Assembly (NCBI RefSeq): GCF_001667015.1
Contig: NZ_LZIS01000044.1
Span: 1 to 64,000, forward strand
From: Mycobacterium sp. E3198
Lineage (GTDB): Bacteria > Actinomycetota > Actinomycetes > Mycobacteriales > Mycobacteriaceae
DNA length: 64,000 nucleotides
Direction: 5' to 3'
In this document: piece by piece, positions 47,442-55,706 of the stretch
How positions within the stretch are numbered: the stretch's first letter is position 1
Layout: each line of letters begins with the position of its first letter
Program-made: the position numbers and the translations under genes
Notes under the pieces: generated by a model
Database searches by the model: none
Told to the model about the DNA's origin: nothing
Seen by the model: the letters and a program-made list of their open reading frames with translations, nothing else

Positions 47442-48609
47442 ACGAGGGCATTCCGTGGCCGCGCTGGGCGATGATGTCGCGCAGGACTTCGTTGGTGCCC
47501 CCGCCGAAACGCATCAACGGGGCGGCCCGGTACAGGCGTTCGAACTTTCCGCCCAGCGGCGCGTCCCGGCCGCGGTGTGCGAGCAGGCCGTCGGGCCCCA
47601 GCAGATCGAGCGCCAGGTCGGCGATGCGCTGACGCAGCTCGCTGGTGAAGACCTTCTCGACGCTGACCTCCACGGTCGGGATGACGCCGCCGGCCAGAAT
47701 CGATGCGGCCTCGTAGCCCATCAGCGTGGCCACCTCCACGTCGGCCTCGACGAGCGCCAGGCGGCGCCGCAGCGCCGGGTCGCGCGCGGGCACCGTGCCG
47801 TCGCGGCGTGGGCTTCGGGCGAGTTCGCGCAAGTCGTCGACGGCGCGGCGCAGGTCGCCCGCGTTCGTCAGCGCGCCGCGTTCCAGGTCGAGCGCGCCGG
47901 TGATGTACGTCCACCCCCGGTTGACTTCGCCGATCAGATTGGTGACCGGGACCCGCACGTCGCGAAAGTGCACCTCGTTGGTGCGATAGCCCGACCACGC
48001 GTAGAGCGGGCGGATCTCGACGCCCGGGCTGTCGATCGGCACGATGATGACCGAAATCCCCTTGTGGCGCACCGTAGTTGGATCGGTGCGCACGCACAGC
48101 CATTCGTGGGTCGCGCGCTGCGCCCCGCTGTTCCAGATCTTGGTGCCGTTGATCACCCATTCCGGGCCATCGAGCGTCGCCCGGGTGCGCAGATTCGCCA
48201 GGTCGGTTCCCGCATCGGGTTCGGAATACCCCACGGCGCAAATCATTTCGCCTTTGGCGATCGGCGGTAGCCATTCCTCCTTGTTCCGCTCGGTACCGTG
48301 GCGCATGATCATCGGCGCCACGGAGGTGACCGTGAGATCGGGTCCGGGCACGCCCCAGTATTCGAACTCGCTCATCAGCAGGTGCTGATGAATGGCGCCC
48401 AACCCGAGCCCCCCGTATTCGCGGGGCCAGTTCAGCCCGAACCAGCCCTTCTCGCCGATCTTGCGGCGAAACCGTGCCACCTCGCCGCCGGGCAACTCCA
48501 GATCGTGCTGCGCGAGTTCGGCTCGTAGTTCGGCGGTGGCGTTCTGTTGCAGGAAATCGCGAACCTCGGTCAGCCACTCTCGTTGGCCGGCGTCGAGTTC
48601 GAAATCCAT
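47431..48609 (-). CDS. Acyl-CoA dehydrogenase (FadE), first subunit
   Basis: 392 residues, first gene of the operon. It has WPREYGGLGL, a typical flavin motif GYSEPDAGTDLANL, an IWNSGAQ strand and a C-terminal FGGGTNEVLRDIIAQRGHGMP. The set fits the FadE28/FadE29-type dehydrogenases of steroid side-chain degradation, which work as two different subunits. The gene is divergent from the small ORF at 48799 across about 190 bases, which must contain the operon promoter. I saw no KstR-type palindrome there by eye. Confidence 0.92.
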   Translation of the reverse strand: MDFELDAGQREWLTEVRDFLQQNATAELRAELAQHDLELPGGEVARFRRKIGEKGWFGLNWPREYGGLGLGAIHQHLLMSEFEYWGVPGPDLTVTSVAPMIMRHGTERNKEEWLPPIAKGEMICAVGYSEPDAGTDLANLRTRATLDGPEWVINGTKIWNSGAQRATHEWLCVRTDPTTVRHKGISVIIVPIDSPGVEIRPLYAWSGYRTNEVHFRDVRVPVTNLIGEVNRGWTYITGALDLERGALTNAGDLRRAVDDLRELARSPRRDGTVPARDPALRRRLALVEADVEVATLMGYEAASILAGGVIPTVEVSVEKVFTSELRQRIADLALDLLGPDGLLAHRGRDAPLGGKFERLYRAAPLMRFGGGTNEVLRDIIAQRGHGMPSYGR

Positions 48610-48798
48610 TCCGGCAACCTAACCCTTCCATCGGGCCGCGTCAGCGTTACGGCGGTCGGCCGTGCTGCCCTTATTTTGTCGCGCGCGTTCACCCGCGCCT
48701 CATCCGCTGGGCGCCCGGATGTAAAAACGCTGTCAATCTCCCGTAAAATCGCTTCGCCCACTTCGCGGATACGCGCGCCGGCTGCGAAAATTTGGGTC

Positions 48799-48963
48799 AT
48801 GCCCACGCTTGAGACACGCCTCCGCCAGGAGTTGCGCGATTGCGCCCTTGAGTTACGGCAACTTGCGTACACGGTCCCCAACGGGGTCGGCGAACATGCG
48901 CTGCTGCAGCTGTCGGACCGGATGCGGGCCGCCGCCGAACAGGCGATCCGGAGGGGCGCCTAG
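48799..48963 (+). CDS. Small hypothetical protein, 54 residues
   Basis: Starts MPTLETRLRQELRDCALE and ends EQAIRRGA. It is predicted almost entirely helical with a heptad-like pattern and no membrane segment. Compact, alternating charge and codon use typical of coding DNA, with a fair TTGGGT upstream but no strong ribosome-binding site. It does not match a family I know. It is divergent from the FadE operon. Confidence 0.5.
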   Translation: MPTLETRLRQELRDCALELRQLAYTVPNGVGEHALLQLSDRMRAAAEQAIRRGA

Positions 48964-48989
48964 GCAGCGCATCGAGCGTGCGCTCAGTG

Positions 48990-49070
48990 CTTTGAGTGTG
49001 CGTCTGGGGCCAGGATTTCGCGATTTCGCCGCCCTGAGCGCACACCGAAAGCCGCCAGCGCACACCCGAT
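48990..49070 (+). repeat. Inverted-repeat unit with intergenic repeat copy 2
   Basis: 49037-49070 matches the 34-base copy at 33106-33139 (29 of 34). In addition, CTTTGAGTGTGCG at 48990-49002 pairs with CGCACACCGAAAG at 49039-49051 (11 of 13 positions), leaving a 36-base loop. It lies between the small ORF and the ABC transporter gene, which converge, so it could form a bidirectional terminator-like hairpin. Role unproven. Confidence 0.5.
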
Positions 49071-49082
49071 GCCGATGGGCCC

Positions 49083-51782
49083 TCAGCCGGCCCTGAGCCG
49101 GATCTTCCAGCGCACGAAGCCCAGGTAGAGGCCACTGAGCAGCACCAGCATGCCCATGTCGAACCACCACGCGCCGAGCGTGTGGCGCCAGTGCGAGTCG
49201 TGCGGCACCGACGGCACCGCCTGTTGCAGCGTCAGCAGGTCGACGGTGGAGGCCGATGCCGCGAAGCCCCACCTGGCCGGTGTGGCCCAAGACATTTGGT
49301 CCAGCCCGACGCGATCGGTGACCGGAATCATGCCGCCGGAGAACACCAGCTGCGACATGACCGCCACGACGAGCAACGGCATGATCTGCTCGTTGGACTT
49401 GGCGATCGACGACAAGACCAACCCGAGCATCGCCGAGGCGACGGTGGTCATCGCGACGTCGACGAACAGCTCCACATTGGGCATGCCCAACGCCACGGCG
49501 CCCTGCGTCGGCCCGCCCTTGCCGATGATCGCGATGACGGTGACGATTGCGGACTGAATGACCGCGAACACCGTGTAGACAAACACCTTCGCCAGCAGGT
49601 ACGCCGACGTGGACAGGCCAACCGCCTGCTCGCGCAGGAAGATCGCGCGCTCACCGATCAGATCGCGAATCGTCAGCGCGGTTCCCATGAACACCGCACC
49701 GACGTTGAGCAACACCAGGATCTGTCCGGGTTCGGTGGGCGCGGCGCCCATCGGGTTCGGCTTGCCGAACCCGACGTCGCCGGGCACCGACATCGACAGC
49801 GAGCCCATGATGAACGGCAGCAGCGCCAAGAAGACGAAGTAGCCGCGGTCGGAGACGATCAACCGCACCTGGCGCCGCGCGATCGTGGAGAACTGCCGAA
49901 GCAGGCTGGTGTGCGACGGGTCGCCGATTTCGGCGGGTTGCTCGGCCGGCGGTGGGGGCGGCGGCGGGCCCGTCCGCGCCAGGTAGCGCGCCTTGGCGCC
50001 GTCGGGGTCGCCCGCGACCGTGCTGAAGATGTCGGCCCAGTTCGTCGTGCCCATCGCCGGGCCGATCTGGCTGGGCGGCCCGCAGAACGCGGTCTTGCCG
50101 CCGGGTGCGAGCAGCAGCACCTGATCGCACACGTCCAGGTAGGTCAGCGAGTGGGTGACCACGAGCACCACCCGGCCGGCGTCGGCCAGTTGCCGCAGCA
50201 TGGTCATGACCTGCCGGTCCAGCGCCGGGTCCAGGCCCGACGTCGGCTCGTCCAGGATCAGCAGCGACGGCCCGGTCAGCAGCTCCAGCGCGACCGAGGC
50301 GCGTTTGCGCTGGCCGCCGGACAGCTTGTCGACCCGGGTGTGCAGGTGCTGGGTCATCTCGAGTTCCTCGAGGACCCGGGCCACCACCTGGGCGCGGTCG
50401 TCCTTGGTGGTGTCGGGCGGCAGCCGCAGTTCGGCGGCGTACATCAGGGCCTGCTGCACCGTCAGCTGCCCGTGCACCACGTCGTCCTGCGGCACCATCC
50501 CGATCCTGCTGCGCAGGGAGGCGTACTCTGCGTGCACGTTGTGGCCCTCGAAGGAAACGGTGCCCTTGCTCGGGTGCGTGTAGCCGGCCACCAACCGGGC
50601 GAACGTCGACTTGCCCGCACCCGACGGGCCGATGACGGCCGTCAGGGTGCCGGGCTGGGCGCCGAGCGAGATGTCGTCCAGCAGGACCTTGTTGTTCTCG
50701 ATCGTCCACGTCACCCCGCGCACGTCGAGGCCGCCGGTGCGGGTCGCGGTCGCGGTCTCGTCGCGGCGGGCCAGCGTGCCGCCGGCGAAGACGAGGTCGA
50801 TGTTGCCGATCGTGACGACGTCGCCGTCGTGCAGCATCGCCGATTCGACGCGGGCGCCGTTGACGAACGTGCCGTTGATGCTGCGGTTGTCGCGAATTTC
50901 GGTGCCGTGCGGTGTGGGGACGAGGGTGGCGTGGTGGCGGGAGGCCAGCACCTCGGGAATGACGATGTCGTTGTCGTTGGCCCGGCCGATCTTGATCGCG
51001 CCGGGCATGGACTCCACCGACGTGCGGCCCGGCCGCAAAATTTTCATCATCGACGTCGCGATGTTGGTGGAATCGCCGACGTGGCCCGTCTCGGCGGCCG
51101 CGGGCTCCGCGACCCGGCCGGTCTCCGGCTCCACCGCGGGGGCGTGCGGCACCTGACCGGTTTGTGGGCGGTAGATCTTCGGCGCCGGCTGCGGTCCGCT
51201 GGGCGGTTGCATGGGCTGGAACCCGCTGGGCGGATGAACGGGTTGCGGCCCGCTGGGCGGGTGGATCGGCTCCGGCCCGCTGGGCGCGTGGATCGGCCGC
51301 AGCCCGGGCGGATGCGGTTGCTGGCGGACCGGTCCCGACGGCTGCGGCGGCTGACCGGGCCAGTGCTGGCCGACCTGCTGCGGCTGGCTGTGCGGCGCCC
51401 CGGGCCCCGGTCCGCTCGCGGGGTTGAAGATCGGGATCGATGTCGTCAAGGGGGGCCGGCCGGCCAAACCCTGGTGGCGGCCGACCTCGAACGTCAGCGC
51501 CGGGCCGTCGGGGTTGCCGATGTTGATCCGCATGCCGTCCTGGATGTCGACGGCGGGGACCCGACGATTCTGGACGTAGAGCCCGTTGAGGCTGCCGTTG
51601 TCGATGGCAATCCATCTGCCCTGGTCGAATCGCACGATGAGGTGCGTCCGGGAAATCAGCGGGTGTGCGACGCGGACGTCCGCGCGGAGATCACGCCCGA
51701 TGACGACGTCCGTGCCTGCTGCGAAGGTGCGCTCGGATCCCTCGTACCGGACGGTCAGCACAGGTGGGACTGGTGGGCTCAC
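49083..51782 (-). CDS. FHA-domain ABC exporter, Rv1747-like
   Basis: 899 residues from the GTG at 51782 (SPPVPPVLTVRYEG); a TTG at 51791 is also in frame. Two FHA phosphothreonine-binding domains (about 20-95 and 255-335) flank a Pro-rich linker, followed by an ABC ATPase with Walker A GPSGAGKST, signature LSGGQRKR and Walker B LLILDEPTSGLD, then a six-helix membrane domain. This is the arrangement of M. tuberculosis Rv1747, which is phosphorylated by PknF and exports cell-envelope glycolipid. No kinase gene is adjacent here; upstream is an esterase. The linker contains 9-residue tandem repeats. Confidence 0.92.
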   Translation of the reverse strand: MSPPVPPVLTVRYEGSERTFAAGTDVVIGRDLRADVRVAHPLISRTHLIVRFDQGRWIAIDNGSLNGLYVQNRRVPAVDIQDGMRINIGNPDGPALTFEVGRHQGLAGRPPLTTSIPIFNPASGPGPGAPHSQPQQVGQHWPGQPPQPSGPVRQQPHPPGLRPIHAPSGPEPIHPPSGPQPVHPPSGFQPMQPPSGPQPAPKIYRPQTGQVPHAPAVEPETGRVAEPAAAETGHVGDSTNIATSMMKILRPGRTSVESMPGAIKIGRANDNDIVIPEVLASRHHATLVPTPHGTEIRDNRSINGTFVNGARVESAMLHDGDVVTIGNIDLVFAGGTLARRDETATATRTGGLDVRGVTWTIENNKVLLDDISLGAQPGTLTAVIGPSGAGKSTFARLVAGYTHPSKGTVSFEGHNVHAEYASLRSRIGMVPQDDVVHGQLTVQQALMYAAELRLPPDTTKDDRAQVVARVLEELEMTQHLHTRVDKLSGGQRKRASVALELLTGPSLLILDEPTSGLDPALDRQVMTMLRQLADAGRVVLVVTHSLTYLDVCDQVLLLAPGGKTAFCGPPSQIGPAMGTTNWADIFSTVAGDPDGAKARYLARTGPPPPPPPAEQPAEIGDPSHTSLLRQFSTIARRQVRLIVSDRGYFVFLALLPFIMGSLSMSVPGDVGFGKPNPMGAAPTEPGQILVLLNVGAVFMGTALTIRDLIGERAIFLREQAVGLSTSAYLLAKVFVYTVFAVIQSAIVTVIAIIGKGGPTQGAVALGMPNVELFVDVAMTTVASAMLGLVLSSIAKSNEQIMPLLVVAVMSQLVFSGGMIPVTDRVGLDQMSWATPARWGFAASASTVDLLTLQQAVPSVPHDSHWRHTLGAWWFDMGMLVLLSGLYLGFVRWKIRLRAG
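51196..51303 (-). repeat. 27-bp tandem repeat, four units, in the FHA-linker of the ABC exporter
   Basis: Four in-frame copies starting CCGCTGGGCGG on the plus strand encode nine-residue units of the form PxHPPSGPx on the minus strand. Units start at 51196, 51223, 51250 and 51277. The repeat lies between the two FHA domains, and repeat number could vary between strains by slippage. Confidence 0.8.
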
Positions 51783-51931
51783 GAGGACCAACTGTATCGG
51801 CAGCGGCGCCGATTGCGACCCAAGTCGTCGACGCGGTTCACGATCGTCGGGTCAGCGGTCGGGATCAGCGATGACGTGAGTTAGCGCGAAGCAGGCAACT
51901 GACCGCCGAGGGAATTAGGCGTCCGGGATCC

Positions 51932-52987
51932 TTATCCCGCGGCGGCGGCCAAATGCGCACCCTGCCGCGCGACGCGGTGCCGGCGGCCGCTCGGCAAACC
52001 GGTGACCTCCTTGATGAAGTCCCCGATGTGGCGAATGGCCCGCCGTCCCTCCGGCAAGATGTCGGCGGCTATCGGGAAGTCGTGAATTTGGCGGTCCCAC
52101 AGGTGCAAATCGCACCGAACCCCGTTGAATTGCAACCGTTCGGCCATGAGCTCGGCGTCCGGTAGCAACAACTCGTCGGAACTTGCGTGGATGGTCACCG
52201 GAGGCAACGAGGAGAGATCCGCGTCCACCGGGGACTCGATGCGCGCGGACCTCCCCCCGTCGTGCGGGAGCCGCGCCTCGCCGAGATAGCGGGCGAACAT
52301 CGACAACGCCGCCCGCGTGAACATGGAGCACCGGCGGGCGTTGCGGTGCCGCAGTTTGCGGGCCGGATCGGCGTCGGTGAACGGCGAGATCGCCGCGATG
52401 CCGGCCGGCCGCACGAAACGAGTGCGCATGGCCGCCAGCGTGATCATGAAGGCGAGGTATCCCCCGGCCGAGTCGCCCGCCACAACGATCTGGTCCCCGT
52501 CGTAGCCGCGCTCTTCCAGCCAGCGCAGGCCGTTCATTCCGTCTTCGATCGCATCGGCGATCTGATGCGTCGGCAGCTTCCGGTACCCGACGGTCAGCAC
52601 CCCGGCGTCCGCTGCCTTCGACAGCCGAGTCACCAAGGACCGGTGGGTGTTGAGGCCGCAGGTGAGAAACGCGCCGCCGTGGAGGTACAGGATCGCGCGC
52701 TTGGGGGACACACCGGGCGCCCGCACCCATTCGGCGGCACAGTTCTCGAGCCGTATCGGTTCGATCCGCGCCGAGTGGTTGAATTGCGGCATCAAGCCCG
52801 CCAAACCGTCCACATATTGGAAGGGCCAGTGCAGATTCGGCTGAATGGCCCAAGCCCGCACCACATTCTTCACCAGCAACCGGCTGGCCAGCGACACAGC
52901 AAAGGACTGCGGGCTGTGCCGATGGTGAACTCGCCGGTTCATTGCCTGGCTTGGCAATATGTGATAAGGGTTCGGGCTCATCACCAT
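51932..52987 (-). CDS. HSL-family alpha/beta hydrolase (esterase)
   Basis: 351 residues. The ATG at 52987 follows a perfect GGAGGTGA ribosome-binding site. The oxyanion motif is LHGGAF and the elbow GDSAGGY; later residues include SSDELLL (Asp) and HDFPIAAD (His). A hydrophobic N-terminal region (SFAVSLASRLLVKNVVRAW) could anchor it to the membrane but is not a clean signal peptide. These are the LipC/LipN-like mycobacterial esterases. It is upstream of the ABC exporter in the same direction, but 149 bases separate them. Confidence 0.9.
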   Translation of the reverse strand: MVMSPNPYHILPSQAMNRRVHHRHSPQSFAVSLASRLLVKNVVRAWAIQPNLHWPFQYVDGLAGLMPQFNHSARIEPIRLENCAAEWVRAPGVSPKRAILYLHGGAFLTCGLNTHRSLVTRLSKAADAGVLTVGYRKLPTHQIADAIEDGMNGLRWLEERGYDGDQIVVAGDSAGGYLAFMITLAAMRTRFVRPAGIAAISPFTDADPARKLRHRNARRCSMFTRAALSMFARYLGEARLPHDGGRSARIESPVDADLSSLPPVTIHASSDELLLPDAELMAERLQFNGVRCDLHLWDRQIHDFPIAADILPEGRRAIRHIGDFIKEVTGLPSGRRHRVARQGAHLAAAAG

Positions 52988-53140
52988 TCGCTTTCACCTC
53001 CGTCGAGGTAGACCGAATACCCGCCGCCGACTACGGAAAACGGTGGGTGAATCGCTGGCAAATGTCGGCTTCATCACTGTTTGAGGCGCTAACCGGGTGG
53101 GTATGGGACCGGGATCCGCCGGTGGCACAAGATATGGGGC

Positions 53141-53986
53141 ATGCAAGACGCAACGCCCGGGGCCGCGCTGCTGGCCGATCGGGTCGCGGTGGTGACCGGT
53201 GGCGGTGGTGGGATCGGCGCGGCAACCGCGCGGCTTTTCGCCCAGCACGGCGCGCGGGTGGTCATCGCCGATATCGACGACGAGCTGGGCCGACGCACCG
53301 CCGACGGGATCTCGGCGTCGGGTGGCTCCGCGATGACGCTCACGACCGACGTCCGCGACGCGGACCAGGTGGCCGGCCTGGCGCGATCGGTGCTGGATCG
53401 CTACGGCCGGATAGACGTGCTGGTCAACAACGTGGGCCACTGGCTGCGCCATCCGGGCAACTTCGTCGACACCGACCCCCAGCTGTGGGACGAGTTGTAC
53501 CGCATCAACCTGCACCACGTTTTCCTGGTCAGTCACGCGTTCCTGCCCGCGATGATCGAACGGGGGGCCGGCGCGATCGTCAACGTCTCGTCGGTCGAGG
53601 GGTTACGCGCCTACCCCGAGGATCCCGTCTACGCCGCCTTCAAAGCCGCCGTCATCCATTTCACCCGCAGCCTGGCCGTACAAGTGGGCCGCGACGGGGT
53701 GCGGGTCAATGCGATCGGCCCCGACGTCACCGAATCGCTTCAGGTGCCCTACTCCCAATGGCTGTCGGCCGAGGAACAGGCGCAGTGGCCGCAGTGGGTC
53801 CCGGTCGGCCGGATGGGGCTACCCGAGGACCAGGCCCGCGTGATCCTGTTCCTGGCCTCGGACTTGTCGGCGTTCGTCACCGGCCACACCATCCCCACCG
53901 ACGGCGGCACCGGCGCGGCGGGCGGCTGGTTCCGCTCGTCGCGCCGGCCCGGTCGGGAGTGGACGAACCGCCCCCTCGCGCCGTGA
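53141..53986 (+). CDS. Short-chain dehydrogenase/reductase (classical)
   Basis: 281 residues. The cofactor motif is TGGGGGIG; ADIDDE suggests NAD preference; NNVGHW replaces the usual NNAG; and YAAFK is the catalytic Tyr/Lys. The C-terminus DGGTGAAGG is the SDR end. It is divergent from the esterase and convergent with the methyltransferase-like gene after 13 bases. Substrate unknown. Confidence 0.9.
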   Translation: MQDATPGAALLADRVAVVTGGGGGIGAATARLFAQHGARVVIADIDDELGRRTADGISASGGSAMTLTTDVRDADQVAGLARSVLDRYGRIDVLVNNVGHWLRHPGNFVDTDPQLWDELYRINLHHVFLVSHAFLPAMIERGAGAIVNVSSVEGLRAYPEDPVYAAFKAAVIHFTRSLAVQVGRDGVRVNAIGPDVTESLQVPYSQWLSAEEQAQWPQWVPVGRMGLPEDQARVILFLASDLSAFVTGHTIPTDGGTGAAGGWFRSSRRPGREWTNRPLAP

Positions 53987-53999
53987 TCGCCCACGATCG

Positions 54000-54503
54000 C
54001 TAGGCGTACCCCAACGCGGCATTCTCCGCGCGGATCCGCACGCCCAGCACGGCGGCGTTGGCCACGCTGAACACCAGCGCCGTCAGCCACGCCGAGTGCA
54101 CCAGCGGCAGGGCCGCCACCTCTGCGGTCACCGCGGTGTAGTTGGGGTGACGCACCCATCGGTAGAGGCCGCCCCGGACTACCGGCGCACCCGCGATCAC
54201 GATGAGCCTTGGGTTCCACCGCTTGCCGAGCACGGCGACACACCGCCACCGGACGACGGTGCTGAGCGCCACGACGGCGAGCATCGGCCAGCCCAGCCAA
54301 CCGACGAACGGCCGGCCGAGCGACCACACTTCCACGATGCACGAGATCAGCAGCAGCGCATGCATGCTGACCATCGCGGGGTAATGATCGCGGCCAAACT
54401 CCTTGGCCCCCTGCGCGAATGACCACTTGGCGTTTCGTTGGGCGACGGCAAGTTCGACCAGCCGCTCCGCACCGATGGCGAGGATGAACAGGTAGTAATA
54501 CAT
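54000..54503 (-). CDS. Isoprenylcysteine carboxyl methyltransferase-like membrane protein
   Basis: 167 residues from the ATG at 54503 (MYYYLFILAIG); the in-frame start at 54521 would overlap the polyketide synthase. Four to five membrane helices and the C-terminal SAM-binding pattern VRGGLYRWVRHPNYT..E match the ICMT family. In Streptomyces the same family member SrsB methylates alkylresorcinols made by the adjacent type III PKS, so this enzyme probably O-methylates the product of the gene just upstream. The gap is 11 bases. Confidence 0.9.
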   Translation of the reverse strand: MYYYLFILAIGAERLVELAVAQRNAKWSFAQGAKEFGRDHYPAMVSMHALLLISCIVEVWSLGRPFVGWLGWPMLAVVALSTVVRWRCVAVLGKRWNPRLIVIAGAPVVRGGLYRWVRHPNYTAVTAEVAALPLVHSAWLTALVFSVANAAVLGVRIRAENAALGYA

Positions 54504-54514
54504 GGCCTCGCCCC

Positions 54515-55621
54515 TCACCACCGCAGGAGCAACAGCTCGAAGCTGAAACCGGGTCCCATCGCGAGCATCACGCCGAAGGATCCCGCCGGCGGGGGCTCGG
54601 CCACCGTGCGGCGCAGCACGTCCAGCACCGACGCCGAGGAGATGTTGCCGTTCTCGCGCATGGAGTTTCGGCTGTGTGCCAGCGCTTGCGCCGGGAGCCC
54701 CAGCGCGTTCTCGATCGAGTCGAGGACCTTGGGGCCGCCGGGATGGCAGACCCAGGCCGAGATGTCGGCGATCGACAGGCCGTGCTCGGCGAGGAATTCG
54801 TCGACTTCGTCGCGCAGATAGTCATCGGCCATCTTCGGCACGTCACGCGACATCACCAGCTGGAACCCGTTGGAGCTGACGTTCCAGCCCATGACGTCGA
54901 CGGTCTCGGCGACGACGCGGCTGCGCGTCGCCAGGACGCGCGGAGCGCGACTTAGGCTGCTTCCCTGCACGATTCGGTCCGCGCCGGTGGCAACCACCGC
55001 CGCCGCGCCGTCTCCGAACAGCGACACCCCGATCAGGGCCGGTATCGAGGTGTCGGTGCGCTGCAGCGTGAGCGAGCACAGCTCGACCGACAGCAGCACG
55101 GCCACATCCCCCGGGTAGCCGTGCAGGTAGTCGTAGACCCGCGCCATGCCGGCGGCCCCCGCCACGCAGCCGAGCCCGAACAGCGGGACGCGTTTGATGT
55201 TGGGCCGCAGCCCGACTCGCGACATCAAGCGCGCGTCGATGGTCGGCACCGCGATTCCGGTGCTGGAGACCATCACGATGGTGTCGACCTCATCGGGTTT
55301 GATATTCGCCGCGGCCAGCGCGGAGCGCACCGCCCGCTCGCCCAGGTCGACGGCGACCTCGAGGTAGGCGTCGTTCGCTTCGGTGAATCCCGACAGCTTC
55401 GGGTAGCGCGCCAGCGGCAGTGCGAGGCTGCGCTGGTCGACGCCCGCGGTGTGCGCGAACCGCATGAAGCCCGGTTCCGCGAATTCCGTGAGCTCGCGCG
55501 CCACCTCGTCCTGGTCGTAGCGGTGCGGGGTGAACGCGACCGCCGTGCCGGCGATGCGCGGGGCGCGCCCGGCATGGCCGTCAGGCCGGTGTTCGGAAGG
55601 TGAATACGTTGTTGCAGTCAT
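54515..55621 (-). CDS. Type III polyketide synthase
   Basis: 368 residues from the ATG at 55621 (MTATTYSPSEHR). The catalytic triad of the chalcone-synthase family is visible: Cys152 in GLGCVAGAAG, His in CHPGGPKVLD and Asn in ENGNISSASVLD. C-terminal GPGFSFELLLLRW holds the family signature. Mycobacterial type III PKSs use long-chain acyl starters to form alkylpyrones or alkylresorcinols. Coupled to an ICMT-like methyltransferase and followed by a molybdoenzyme upstream of it. An AT-rich patch (ACTAAATTACATG) at about 55675 is probably the promoter. Confidence 0.92.
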   Translation of the reverse strand: MTATTYSPSEHRPDGHAGRAPRIAGTAVAFTPHRYDQDEVARELTEFAEPGFMRFAHTAGVDQRSLALPLARYPKLSGFTEANDAYLEVAVDLGERAVRSALAAANIKPDEVDTIVMVSSTGIAVPTIDARLMSRVGLRPNIKRVPLFGLGCVAGAAGMARVYDYLHGYPGDVAVLLSVELCSLTLQRTDTSIPALIGVSLFGDGAAAVVATGADRIVQGSSLSRAPRVLATRSRVVAETVDVMGWNVSSNGFQLVMSRDVPKMADDYLRDEVDEFLAEHGLSIADISAWVCHPGGPKVLDSIENALGLPAQALAHSRNSMRENGNISSASVLDVLRRTVAEPPPAGSFGVMLAMGPGFSFELLLLRW

Positions 55622-55706
55622 GCACAGCCGACGAGGATCGCCCCGCCGTGGGTTCATCGAATCGCGCGGAAGGTGAACTAAATTACATGTTGTCCCAGCG
55701 GTGAAC

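Noticed and set aside
48610..48798. A KstR-type operator for the igr-like operon
   Set aside because: No TNNAACNNGTTNNA-like palindrome found by eye in this stretch; a matrix scan would be needed.
51783..51791. TTG start at 51791 for the FHA/ABC protein
   Set aside because: The conserved N-terminus (PPVLTVRYEG) fits the GTG at 51782 better; difference only three residues.
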